Part shown: in pieces, positions 33,528 to 42,693 of the stretch
How the letters are laid out: the number at the start of each line of letters is the position of its first letter
How positions within the stretch are numbered: the first letter of the stretch is position 1
DNA from: Nansenia antarctica
Lineage: Eukaryota > Chordata > Actinopteri > Argentiniformes > Microstomatidae
Reading direction: 5' to 3'
Length of the DNA: 64,000 bases
Assembly (NCBI GenBank): GCA_963989245.1
Contig: OZ022346.1
Coordinates: 3,503,881-3,567,880 of the forward strand
The notes under the pieces: generated by a model
What the model was told of the DNA's origin: nothing
Seen by the model: the letters and a program-made list of their open reading frames with translations, nothing else
Databases searched by the model: none
Translations under genes and position numbers: made by a program

Positions 33528-34969
33528 GTGTAACGTCAGAGGTCCAACTCGGTGTCGCGTAGCCATGCCCGCATCTCTGGTTCTAGGTCGAAGAGGCTGG
33601 CTTCTGAGGGTGGTCTATATAAGGGGCAGATGGTGATTAATGGGGCTTTTCCACTACGGTGCTGACCCGGGTCAGCCCGCTTCGGTCTGCTTCTTTTCCC
33701 CTTTTCCATTAGTCGTCCCAGGTCGGTTCGGTTCGCTTCTTTAGCTCCACATCGACCCCAGGGTCTACAATTTCATATCCGGGTCTTTTTGCCAGGCTGC
33801 GTGTGACGTGTGACGCTGCACACCGTTGATTGGTCAATGGAAATCGTCATCCCATGTCCCATCCCATATATTTCTTCACTAACCGCCATCTTGAAATACC
33901 ACATTCGCTCTAGGAAAATGTCACTACAGTTTCTGTAATAGCTTATTAATAAAGATTCGGAAAATTATGCTGACCATCGTATTATCTTAGTTTAATGTCA
34001 TTTCAATGAATCATATAACTTTTATTTACAACAAGCACAACACAAAAATCGCTATTATGCACCGTGTTTGTCCGTGAATAACACCGGCTGTGGAGGTGGT
34101 ACAAACACAATACTCCTTTGCTAACTTCACCATCTGCCTACGCAGCCTATGGCTGCCGTCCAGCCATTTTCGCCGTTCACTCATGAGTCAAATGCCGGTT
34201 TTAACAGGGAATTCGCTCCGCGCTGTGTCCACGGTGATAGGAGTGGAGGGTCGACTCCATTCAAAAACGTTTGAATTCCCTGGCTTCTCCTCTTTCCGGA
34301 CACGTTTGAATTGTTATCCTAACCCCCGGTAACCCGAAGTTATTAACCCGCAAACGGCACCGTGTTTGTCTGTGAATAACACCGGCTGTGGAGGTGGTAC
34401 AAACACAATACTCCTTTGCTAACTTCACCATCAGTCTACGGTCATTTTGAGCCCTTACCCACCGCGCTGACACCCCGAGAAGTTATGCTTTTAACCGTAA
34501 ACTCGATGAACCGGGAGTTCACCCGGCCGCTGCTGCTGTGCTGTCCAGCCATTTTCGCCGTTCACTCATGAGTCAAATGCCGGTAGATTCGCGTTTTGTT
34601 GGCGTTTCCCGATGATGATACTACAGTTCATAAAGCAGACAAGTGAAGGCAGTGGTTTTAAGGGTTCAAAAAACATGACTTTATTATGTGTACATAGCTT
34701 CCTCTCTCTCTTTCTCTTTCTCTCCAAAAAAATCACGGCTGTTGCTGTGTACACCCGGAAGCTTTTTGCCAGGCTGCGTGTGACGCGTAACTCCGCCTAC
34801 TATGTCTACTCCTCCTACTAGTCCGGGTCGGTTTGTGTATAATGGAAAACCAGAACTGATCTAAACCGAACTGGGCCGACCTGACGCGAACCGAACTGGG
34901 CCGACCTAAAAGCCCCATATGTGGTCGGCGGTCTGCTCTGGGTCACCGCACTCGCATGCCGCACTGTCC
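33528..34969. mobile_element. B-unit-specific insertion, copy 2
   Basis: The counterpart of 766-2313. It has lost about 110 bp near 34144, where CTACGCAGCCTATGGCTG replaces the corresponding part of the first direct repeat, and a further stretch near 34907. Confidence 0.5.
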
Positions 34970-35105
34970 TGTCCTGTTTCTCCCCGGTGAAGTTCAGCCC
35001 AGCAATTTATCGATAACGTTTGTGCCATTTAGAAGCTACAGTTAAACCAACCGGTAGCACAGATAAAACCTGTTTAATGCGAGTATCAGGGTACCAGAAC
35101 CATTC

Positions 35106-35286
35106 ACCTTTACAACGAGGTACATTCTCGTGGAACGAGTAACACAGCTAAATGTGAGTGAATACCAACAGAAGAATATAATTGCAGGGGATTTTGGCAA
35201 ATGTTTGGGCCACTACCCACACGTTTAGCTGTGTTGCTCGTTCCACGAATGCATGATCCTTACACGTTGTACCTCGTTGTAAAGGT
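35106..35286. mobile_element. Fold-back (MITE-like) inverted repeat, copy 2
   Basis: Counterpart of 2450-2630, essentially identical. Confidence 0.6.
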
Positions 35287-35551
35287 GACTAATCAGGCTT
35301 TCCAACGATATCAAATACAATACCAAATACAATTGGTATTATTAAAGGGGAGGAATAATCGACCAAATTAACATTTTCGAACCTTTTTGAGGAGTTTATA
35401 TCAGGGCTGGATGCGTCATGCCAGGCGATACTTCCCCCCTGCCTGGCCAGGGAGAACACTGCCTGTGGTGTGGATGAGGATCTGTGTCCAGACAGCAACG
35501 CAAGGCATGCAGGGCAACTGTCTTTGTGTTTAGTTCCTTTATCTTTTCCCT

Positions 35552-35588
35552 AGGGCCTAACCTTAACCCTAACCGTAACCCTAGTAGT
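35552..35588. repeat. Degenerate telomere-like hexamers, copy 2
   Basis: Counterpart of 2896-2932. Confidence 0.5.
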
Positions 35589-35763
35589 TAATTCGCTTGA
35601 AAATCTTATGGAAACAGGGATCTAGAAGCCTTTTTCATATTTTTCGTAGTTTATTTACTTCACTTGGGTAGTGATCTTCTCTTTTTATAGGAGTATAGTT
35701 TGATCATGAGGAAAACGTCATCATTTCATCTCTTTTGTCATACTGTATATCTTCATACTGTAG

Positions 35764-38673
35764 ATCATTTACAGCTATGGAGCAGAGAGATTTGGGGTGA
35801 AAAGTAAGAACCATGGGACACGGAAGGGGACACGGAAGGAACCATCAGCCCATCTCAAGTCCAGGAGACAACAAGAGATTGAAAGACTTGTGAAAGAAAG
35901 AAGGTGCCTGAGAAAACAGTGGAAGAAGGCCACAGAAGTGGAAAGGAAAGGACTTGAGGCACTACAGGCCGACATCAAGCAGCGTCTTGCAACACTGCGA
36001 AGAGCAGAATGCTTGAGAAAGCAACACAAGAAGAAAGTGCGAACGAGGACTGCCTTCTACAGAGATCCCTACAAGTTCGTCAAAGACCTCTTTGTCAAGG
36101 AGAAAACAGGGACCCTCAAAGTACCCATAAGGGAACTAGAGGAGCACCTGAGGAAGACCTACTCTGACAACCAGAGGCATGTGCCAGCCAGCATTCCGGA
36201 TGACATGCCACCAATCCAACCACCTGAGCACCAGATGGAAACAAGGCCCCCTACATGGAGCGAAGTTGAGAGCACAGTAAAACGGGCAAGAACAGCCTCA
36301 GCCCCTGGGCCCAACGGCGTTCCATACAGGCTATATAAGAACAGTCCAGGCGTCTTGAAGTACCTCTGGAAGCTAATGAAAGTGGCATGGGAAAAGGGAA
36401 TCATACCAAAGGCATGGCGAAGGGCAGGAGGGATCCTGATTCCCAAAGAGAAGAATTCCTCAACCATCGACCAGTTCCGCCAGATCAGTCTACTGAATGT
36501 GGAAGGAAAGATTTTCTTCAGTGTTGTGGCCCAGAGGCTCTCAGTATTCTTGCAGAAGAACAACTTTGTCGACACCTCAGTGCAGAAGGCAGGGATAAGT
36601 GGATTCTCAGGATGCCTGGAACACACAAATGTCATCTGGCACCAGATACAAACGGCCAAGAAGGAGAAGAAAGACCTGCATGTGGTTTTCTTAGATCTTG
36701 CCAATGCCTTCGGGTCAGTGCCTCATGAGATTTTGTGGACAGCGTTCAACTTCTTCCAAGTCCCAGAGGGCATCACAAGGCTGGTCAAAGCCTACTTCCA
36801 GGACCTCCAGTTCTGTGTTACAGCACAAGCCAGTACAACTGCTTGGCAGCACCTCGAGATAGGCATAATGGCGGGCTGCACCATCTCTCCACTGGCGTTT
36901 ACCATGGCAATGGAGCTCATTATTCGAGCATCCCGATGGGTTGTTGGAGGGGAACGGTTGAAGAGCGGGCTGCGTCTTCCACCAATCAGGGCGTACATGG
37001 ATGACATGACGACAATAACAACAACAAACGCATGCACCAAACGCCTGCTGGATAAACTCCAGGGAAACATCAAATGGGCACGAATGGAGATTAAACCCAG
37101 TAAGTCCCGCAGTATCTCCATTGTCAAAGGCAAGCTCGCCAATGAGAGGTTCCACGTCAACAACGAGCCAATACCAACAGTTCTGGAGAAGCCCATCAAA
37201 AGCCTTGGCCGCTGGTATAGCGCAGAACTCAAAGACTCGAAGCAGGTGGAACAACTCAAGCAGGATACAATCAGTGGCCTCAAGCAGATCAACAACACTG
37301 CTCTCCCTGGGAAGCTGAAGCTGTGGGGCTTTCAGTTTGGACTGCTGCCCCGTCTCATGTGGCCAATTTCCATCTACGAGGTCACACTATCCCATGCCAA
37401 CCGGCTGGAGAGACTGGTGAATGCACAAGTGAGGAAGTGGCTTGGACTGCCGAGAGGCCTTAGCAGCATAGGCCTGTATGGCAACGGAGCCCTCTCCCTA
37501 CCAATCTCAAGCCTGGTGGAGGAGTACAAATGTGCCAAATCAAGGCTGGAAATGACTCTAACAGAATCCCGGGATCAATTCGTCAGAGGTGCTGCTCCAA
37601 TCCTAGCAACGGGGAGGAAATGGAAGCCATCTGCAGCAGTTGCGGTGGCAAAGACCGCCCTCAGACACCGGGATATAGTGGGGCATGTCCAACATGGCAG
37701 AGGGGGCCTTGGCTTGGAAACAACAACACCCACATGGCAAAAGGCTACTCCAACCGAACGGCGGAAGATGGTGGTTGAGGAGGTGCGCCACCAGGAGGAA
37801 GCAGCCAGGTGCGCCAAGGCAGTCTCCCAAGCCCAGCAAGGCCGCTGGATGAAGTGGGAGAGCGTGGAGAGGAGGAAAATCACGTGGAACGAGCTGTGGA
37901 GCATGGAGTCTAATAGGCTAAGTTTCATCATCAGAGCCACATATGATGTCCTGCCCTCTCCTACCAACCTACATCTCTGGTATGGAGAGGACCCAGCCTG
38001 TCTCCAGTGTGCAGCCCCAGCAACCCTCAAACACATCTTGGTGGGTTGCAAGACCAGTCTAACTCAAGGAAGATACACCTGGCGCCACAACCAAGTGCTA
38101 AAGTGCTTGGCTGCCGAACTTGAACACAAGAGGGTAACCACCAACGCCATGCCTCTAAATGCCCAGACTACCTTTCCACGGAAAACAACCTTCATCCGGG
38201 AAGGGGAGAAACAGCGGACCAAGCCATCACCTCCAGACTCAGGCCCACTGAACGCAGCCCGGGATTGGGAAATGCGGGTAGACCTCAGCCAGAGGCTCAC
38301 CTTCCCACCCGAAATTGCAGCGACCAACCTGCGCCCAGACCTAGTCCTCTGGTCCAAGTCCTGCCGGCGTGTCTTCATCGTAGAACTGACGGTCCCATGG
38401 GAGGAGGCCATCGATGAGGCATTCGAACGGAAGAGGCTGCGGTATGCCAACTTAGCAGTCGAAGCAGAGGGGCGGGGCTGGAACGTGAAGGTGTGGCCAG
38501 TGGAGGTGGGCTGCAGAGGCTTTGTAGCCAGCTCCACCACAAGGCTCCTGAGGGCAGTAGGGATCAGAGGACAGGCCCAACGGAAGGCAATCAGAGAACT
38601 GTCCACTGCAGCAGAACGGAGCAGTCACTGGCTGTGGCTGAAACGTAGGGACCCAACATGGGCTCCCAAATGA
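35764..38673 (+). CDS. Restriction-endonuclease LINE ORF, copy 2
   Basis: The same 5'-truncated reading frame as 3108-6017, again uninterrupted to a stop at 38673. Against copy 1 only a few residues differ: ILIPKEK for ILISKEK, LKLWGFQF for LKLWCFQF, Gln for Pro after ESRD, and Arg for Gln in the ALRHRDIV segment. The YMDD, the CCHC knuckle and the PD...E endonuclease residues are all kept. Sharing of both the truncation point and the flanks with copy 1 shows that the pair arose by duplication of the whole unit, not by two insertions. The 3' non-coding part runs to about 39089. Confidence 0.85.
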   Translation: MIYSYGAERFGVKSKNHGTRKGTRKEPSAHLKSRRQQEIERLVKERRCLRKQWKKATEVERKGLEALQADIKQRLATLRRAECLRKQHKKKVRTRTAFYRDPYKFVKDLFVKEKTGTLKVPIRELEEHLRKTYSDNQRHVPASIPDDMPPIQPPEHQMETRPPTWSEVESTVKRARTASAPGPNGVPYRLYKNSPGVLKYLWKLMKVAWEKGIIPKAWRRAGGILIPKEKNSSTIDQFRQISLLNVEGKIFFSVVAQRLSVFLQKNNFVDTSVQKAGISGFSGCLEHTNVIWHQIQTAKKEKKDLHVVFLDLANAFGSVPHEILWTAFNFFQVPEGITRLVKAYFQDLQFCVTAQASTTAWQHLEIGIMAGCTISPLAFTMAMELIIRASRWVVGGERLKSGLRLPPIRAYMDDMTTITTTNACTKRLLDKLQGNIKWARMEIKPSKSRSISIVKGKLANERFHVNNEPIPTVLEKPIKSLGRWYSAELKDSKQVEQLKQDTISGLKQINNTALPGKLKLWGFQFGLLPRLMWPISIYEVTLSHANRLERLVNAQVRKWLGLPRGLSSIGLYGNGALSLPISSLVEEYKCAKSRLEMTLTESRDQFVRGAAPILATGRKWKPSAAVAVAKTALRHRDIVGHVQHGRGGLGLETTTPTWQKATPTERRKMVVEEVRHQEEAARCAKAVSQAQQGRWMKWESVERRKITWNELWSMESNRLSFIIRATYDVLPSPTNLHLWYGEDPACLQCAAPATLKHILVGCKTSLTQGRYTWRHNQVLKCLAAELEHKRVTTNAMPLNAQTTFPRKTTFIREGEKQRTKPSPPDSGPLNAARDWEMRVDLSQRLTFPPEIAATNLRPDLVLWSKSCRRVFIVELTVPWEEAIDEAFERKRLRYANLAVEAEGRGWNVKVWPVEVGCRGFVASSTTRLLRAVGIRGQAQRKAIRELSTAAERSSHWLWLKRRDPTWAPK

Positions 38674-39089
38674 CCACGTGGTGCCACCGTGCGACACACA
38701 CCCAGGCCTGATCAGCCTGTGGTGGGCCAACCTCGGCAGAGGGTGTCTTGTGATAACTGGCCGAAACACCCAATGAGGTCGGGGACCAGAACTGAAGATG
38801 TGTCGTACTGGTGGCACCACGTGATCATTGCCAAATTCCACTCCACCCAAGAGGACATCTCCAACTCCACTCAATTGTTGTGCTGAATATTTAGGGATTT
38901 TAACAACCAGTCCTATTAAGAATCCTTGGTAAAGATGATGTGGATGATGTGGTACTTTTTTCCTTCCGTGGTTTACATTGTCTTTGGGAAAGTGCAGAGA
39001 ATACAGTATATACAGTTGGTCTTCCTTGGCCTATAAAGAATGTAACTCTTGTTTCAAGGGGATAGTCGAGCATACGTAATAGTAAGTAG

Positions 39090-39542
39090 CCCTCCCCCTC
39101 CCGCCCTCAGTGTCAATGTGAACACTCAATTACCCTTGGCACTACTTCTGTTTGCAAATAGTACCTTTGCACGAACCATATTTGTGCACATTTGTACATA
39201 CCTCTCTTTTGATATAGCCTCTGTATACATCTGTATACACCATACTGTACATAGCTACCTTAACTGTACATATCTACCTTAACTGTACATATCTACCTTA
39301 ATTGTACATATCTACCTTAATTGTACATATCTACCTTAACTATAGGTTACTGCTATCCATCTCTTGTACATACCTCTAACTACCGTACTTGCCATACTGT
39401 ACCGATCACTTATCACTATCATGTTTTATATCACTATAAAAACACTATGTTTTATAACACTTCTGGTTAGATGCTAAACTGCATTTCGTTGTCTGGTACT
39501 TGTACTCTTCAATGACAATAAAGTTTAATCTAATCTAATCTA
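39090..39542 (+). mobile_element. L2-type LINE 3' end, copy 2
   Basis: Counterpart of 6426-6934 with about five 18-bp repeats. Confidence 0.65.
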
Positions 39543-39857
39543 CTACGAATAAAGTTGTTTGCAATACATTCCTGTGTCCAGTGTCTTTTTGTGTCCATGT
39601 ATGGTTTTTATATGTACAGTTCTTAGTTTCCTGTTGAAGAAATGTCTGGCTCGAACTTCATATTCAAGTTGTTCAGTAGCTTTCAGATTTGGGGAAATAG
39701 AAGAGGATCTGACAAAGAAAATAATCTACAGGCCATGATCCAACTGTTATAGGGCTTGTTACAAAGCCTAAACTAAACATCTCTATGCTTTCTATGGAGA
39801 CAACATATTTCCGGTGCTAAACAGGTCTAATTCATAAATATGCAGACATTTAACCGG
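39543..39857 (-). other. U2 downstream flank
   Basis: Directly downstream of the U2 3' half. No ORF or known repeat is seen. A 3'-box-like motif is at 39858-39873. Confidence 0.45.
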
Positions 39858-39879
39858 TCTAGTTAACTTAAACAGATAG

Positions 39880-40032
39880 AGGGGGTGCACCGTTCCTGGA
39901 GGTACTGCAATACCAGGTCGATGCGTGGAGTGGACGGAGCAAGCCCCTATTCCATCTCCCTGCTCCAAAAATCAATTTAATATATGGTCCCCGGGTAGGG
40001 GACGTATCAGATATTAAACTGATAAGAACAGA
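39880..40032 (-). pseudogene. U2 snRNA 3' part (nucleotide 39 to 3' end)
   Basis: The minus strand starts TCTGTTCTTATCAG, exactly the next base after GTGTAGTA. It continues through stem-loop II, the Sm-site region (TTGATTTTTGGAGC) and both 3' stem-loops to GGAACGGTGCACCCCCT. Agreement with vertebrate U2 is high, with a few substitutions such as TTGATTTTTGG for the usual TGGATTTTTGG. With fragment 8 (nucleotides 1-38, at 40827-40865) it completes a U2 gene split by a 794-bp insertion. Mature U2 could not be made from it because the branch-site region and 5' end are separated. Confidence 0.93.
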
Positions 40033-40201
40033 AATTTTTTGTTGTTGTTGTTGAGCCAAGCGTTTTTATTCCGTACAGCTCAGCACGTCACCGACGTGCT
40101 GGCGGAATTCACTTGCGAGCAAATAATAAACACCACTAAACAATAATACGCCCTTTGGGGCTCGGCTCGCTCGCCATGCGCTTTCTCTCTCTCCCGTTCA
40201 C

Positions 40202-40388
40202 TTCTTTAGGTTCTTGATCTTCTTGTCAGTCTCCGGGTCACCACAGGTAGGCCCTGCTTGGGCACTACTGGCAGAGGAGGTGTCTGACTGGGCCTCAGGG
40301 GCATCTGCCATGGTTACCTCTTTTGCTGCTTTTTTTGCCTCTCGCTTCTTCTGATTCTTCAAAGCGGACTTTGACATCTGCTTGTCAC
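40202..40388 (-). pseudogene. eif2a: Stranded exon of eif2a (translation initiation factor 2A)
   Basis: The minus strand encodes GDKQMSKSALKNQKKREAKK, then an Ala/Ser-rich linker, then CGDPETDKKIKNLKK. This matches the C-terminal region of vertebrate eIF2A, the non-canonical initiator-tRNA-binding factor, where a basic KNQ-KREAKKA segment is followed by GDPE-DKKIKNLKK. CCCCACATTACAG precedes the exon as a plausible 3' splice site, and AAGAAGTGAAC follows, so it looks like one exon with its splice junctions and not a processed copy. The rest of the gene is absent. The apparent 91-residue frame extends into the neighbouring SINE and is not biological as a whole. Confidence 0.75.
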
Positions 40389-40399
40389 CTGTAATGTGG

Positions 40400-40583
40400 G
40401 GTAGTGGTGGTCTAGTGAGTTGGACTTGGGATGGGAAGGTTGTGAGTTCAAATCCCGCCTGAAACCACACCACTACTAGTGTGCCCTTGGGTAAGGCACT
40501 TAGCCCTCGGTTACTCCAGGGGGAATGTCCCTGTAATTCGTAATTGTAAATCGCTTTGGATAAAAGCGTCTGCTAAATGGGAA
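40400..40583 (+). mobile_element. V-SINE-type SINE, near full length
   Basis: A tRNA-like head with B box GGTTGTGAGTTCAAATCCC is followed by CCCTTGGGTAAGGCACTTAG and the conserved TCGCTTTGGATAAAAGCGTC tail. It starts about 12 bp from the eif2a splice acceptor, on the opposite strand, so it probably sat in the eif2a intron before the segment moved here. Confidence 0.75.
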
Positions 40584-40826
40584 AATTAATTAATTTAACT
40601 AAAAATTAATTTAATGCCAGATCTCAAGTTCTGTGGCGGTTCCTCTTCATACAGGGGAGGTGGCCCGCGAACTGGGCAGGCTTGGTCGAACCTACCCAGT
40701 TCACTGGGTGCTCAGGGAAGGTTACCCGCGAACTGGGCAGGCTTGGACGAACCTACCCAGTTCACTGGGTGCTCAATTGAGACCTGCCAAAAAACATCCC
40801 AAAGCCCTGCATTTGTAGGAACCAGC

Positions 40827-40865
40827 TACTACACTTGACCTTAGCCAAAAGGCTGAGGAAGCGAT
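40827..40865 (-). pseudogene. U2 snRNA 5' fragment 8
   Basis: Nucleotides 1-38 with the changes of fragments 3-7 plus a further one (CTCAGCC on the minus strand). Its upstream block runs to 41108, is interrupted by the 16.9-kb composite, and resumes at 58001-58227. Confidence 0.92.
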
Positions 40866-41398
40866 ACCCACAATGGGTACGAGGTAGGAGAGTCAATCTC
40901 TGACACGTCAATACACGTCACGGTTTAACCACAATAGTTTCTATATGCGTTCCACCAAATAATACAACATATTTAACTCAACATTGTTCATGTACTGCTA
41001 ATGTACAAAACATCCCAGAAATGCTACTTATGACTGTTCCAAACTGGGAAATTCAATACGTCCCACGGTCACGTGGTAAGCCGTCTCCAATCGTAGCGGA
41101 AGAAGGCATAGGCGGTGGGCCGAAGCTGTCTATCTGCTTTCGTTTGTGAAATGATCGATCTACAACTACAGACTAGTTGATTTTTTCATATAAGCTAAAT
41201 AGTTTTTTTTTTTTTGGAACATGTTTCCGTCAGTTGGTAGACGTTGGTCGATCAACGTTTTATGAAAAGTAAACTTACGATCCATAAGTTAATAAGGAGA
41301 ATGATTGGGGCTACTATGCCGCTAACCAATCAAAACCCGTTAAAGCGTCACCTGACTTGACGTCTGCCAATGATATTCCTTCAAAATACGGAACTAGG

Positions 41399-41413
41399 AA
41401 GTAAACAACGTAT
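41399..41413. repeat. Target-site repeat 1 of 3 for the LINE pair
   Basis: AAGTAAACAACGTAT precedes LINE copy 1. The same 15 bases lie between the two LINEs (47785-47799) and after the second (55674-55688). Confidence 0.85.
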
Positions 41414-41563
41414 GGCTTTCTGATACGGAAGGGAGAGAGTCAGCGGTGAAGCTGACGGCAGTTCGCGAGCAGGAGGTGACGAGTCGGATTGTTTGACACG
41501 TTTCTGCGGCTGGACTGTGACTGGACAGGAGTTGCTAGAGGGAAGTGACGGTGTAGGTAGGGT

Positions 41564-42691
41564 ATGATGGAGTCGGAGGAGGAGGGGGGTGAGCACATGG
41601 GTCGCAACAAGCGGAAAAAACAGGAAAGAGAGGATCAGGTTGGATCAAAGGCTATGAGAAAAGATGAAGAGTTTAAGGTGTTTGTTTCTCTGGAGAAAGA
41701 GGGAGCAACATTTGATGGGTGGAGTCCTATGCAAATAACTAAAACTGTGTATAAGGAAATTGGGGAGGTGAGGAGTGTTAGGAAGTTAAGAAATGGTTCA
41801 TTGTTGGTGGAGTGCAAGGATGAGGAACAGCTAAAGAAAGCAGTCAAGGTAACTGTATTGAACGGTCAGAAAGTAAGAAGTGTAAAAGTTCGAAAAGGAA
41901 GCAGAGGAGTTATAACCGGTATCCCTGTTAAAGTTTCAGTAGAAGAGGTGAAAGCTAACATTAAAAATGTAAAGGTGAGCGAAGCGAGGAGATTGAAGAC
42001 TAAAAGAGATGGGATTCTTTGCGATAGTCTATCAATTTTGCTTACTTTTGAGGAAGAACGCCTCCCAGAGAGAGTGTTCATTGGCTATATGAGCTACGAA
42101 GTGAAGGTGTACATACCTCCCCCTTTACGGTCTTACAAGTGTCAAAGATTCGGGCATATAGCGGCAGTGTGCAAAGGGAAGATAAGATGCAGTAAATGTG
42201 GAGGAGAACACAAATATGAGGAATGCAGGGAGGGGGCAAATCAAAAATGTTGTAATTGTGGTGGCAATCACAGTGCAGCATATGGGGGGTGTGAGGTATT
42301 CAAACGCATGAGAGAAGTTCAAAAGGTTAAAGCTGAGCAAGGGCTGTCTTATGCAGAAGCAGTTAAGCAAATCCCCAAACCAGTTATTGTGGCAAAGGAA
42401 GGGAATAACATGAAGGGAGGAGAAAGTAGGCCTACAGCGCCGTGTGGAAAAAGTCAGGATGACACATTGATTGTAAAGAAAATTGATTTTGTGCTTTTTA
42501 TTGCTGATGTTATCAATGGAGCTGCCCAAATACATAGTAGAACAGATAGAATTAAGATTATAGTTAAGTCTGCCAGAAAGTACTTAAATGCGCAAGGGAT
42601 GGAGTGGGGAGATGTAGTAGATGCGCTTAATGAACCAGGTACTAGTAGTGTCGAGGAATCATCTCAATCAAAGACATGTTCAGACATATAA
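41564..42691 (+). CDS. LINE copy 1 ORF1, nucleic-acid-binding protein
   Basis: A 375-residue ORF1 protein that should coat the LINE RNA in the ribonucleoprotein particle. It begins MMESEEEGGEHMGRNKRKKQ, an acidic then basic N-terminus, and continues with a gag-like region. From residue 190 there are three CCHC-type knuckles: KCQRFGHIAAVC, CSKCGGEHKYEEC and CCNCGGNHSAAYGGC. The first knuckle has Ser in place of the first Cys (copy 2 keeps CFKC), so it may not bind zinc well. The stop (42689-42691) is two bases before the probable ORF2 ATG at 42694, an arrangement suited to termination-reinitiation. Confidence 0.85.
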   Translation: MMESEEEGGEHMGRNKRKKQEREDQVGSKAMRKDEEFKVFVSLEKEGATFDGWSPMQITKTVYKEIGEVRSVRKLRNGSLLVECKDEEQLKKAVKVTVLNGQKVRSVKVRKGSRGVITGIPVKVSVEEVKANIKNVKVSEARRLKTKRDGILCDSLSILLTFEEERLPERVFIGYMSYEVKVYIPPPLRSYKCQRFGHIAAVCKGKIRCSKCGGEHKYEECREGANQKCCNCGGNHSAAYGGCEVFKRMREVQKVKAEQGLSYAEAVKQIPKPVIVAKEGNNMKGGESRPTAPCGKSQDDTLIVKKIDFVLFIADVINGAAQIHSRTDRIKIIVKSARKYLNAQGMEWGDVVDALNEPGTSSVEESSQSKTCSDI

Positions 42692-42693
42692 TA

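Larger units (their letters stand above)
40033..40826 (-). mobile_element. Insertion splitting U2 after the branch-site sequence
   Basis: Read on the minus strand from the U2 nucleotide-38 side, it holds a truncated U2-distal block, dyad repeats, a reversed SINE, an eif2a exon, then CAGCACGTC/GACGTGCTG (perfect 9-bp hairpin, 40081-40101), GGAATAAAAACGC, four CAA repeats and an A run abutting U2 nucleotide 39. The hairpin, AATAAA and A-rich end next to the target resemble the 3' end of a target-primed retroelement in the same sense as U2. U2-specific non-LTR elements (Keno, Utopia) are known, but no U2-type element ORF is seen here, so identity is open. Confidence 0.5.
33051..40865 (-). repeat. 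Array unit B2 (7.8 kb)
   Basis: This is the second B unit, aligned with B1 throughout. Unlike B1 it keeps the U2 3' half, the eif2a exon and the full SINE. Stretches at 34970-35105, 35287-35551 and 35589-35763 hold nothing recognised. Confidence 0.85.

Noticed and set aside
39880..40032. A functional U2 snRNA gene
   Set aside because: It lacks nucleotides 1-38 and its own promoter; the 5' part is separated by 794 bp.
40198..40473. The 91-residue minus-strand frame as a complete small gene
   Set aside because: Only the part from GDKQMSK onward is eif2a. The N-terminal part is SINE sequence read across a probable splice acceptor.
1..40865. Segmental duplications purely as assembly error
   Set aside because: Units differ by private indels, repeat counts and an L2-empty site, which false duplication of one sequence would not give. 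Exact copy number still needs raw-read support.
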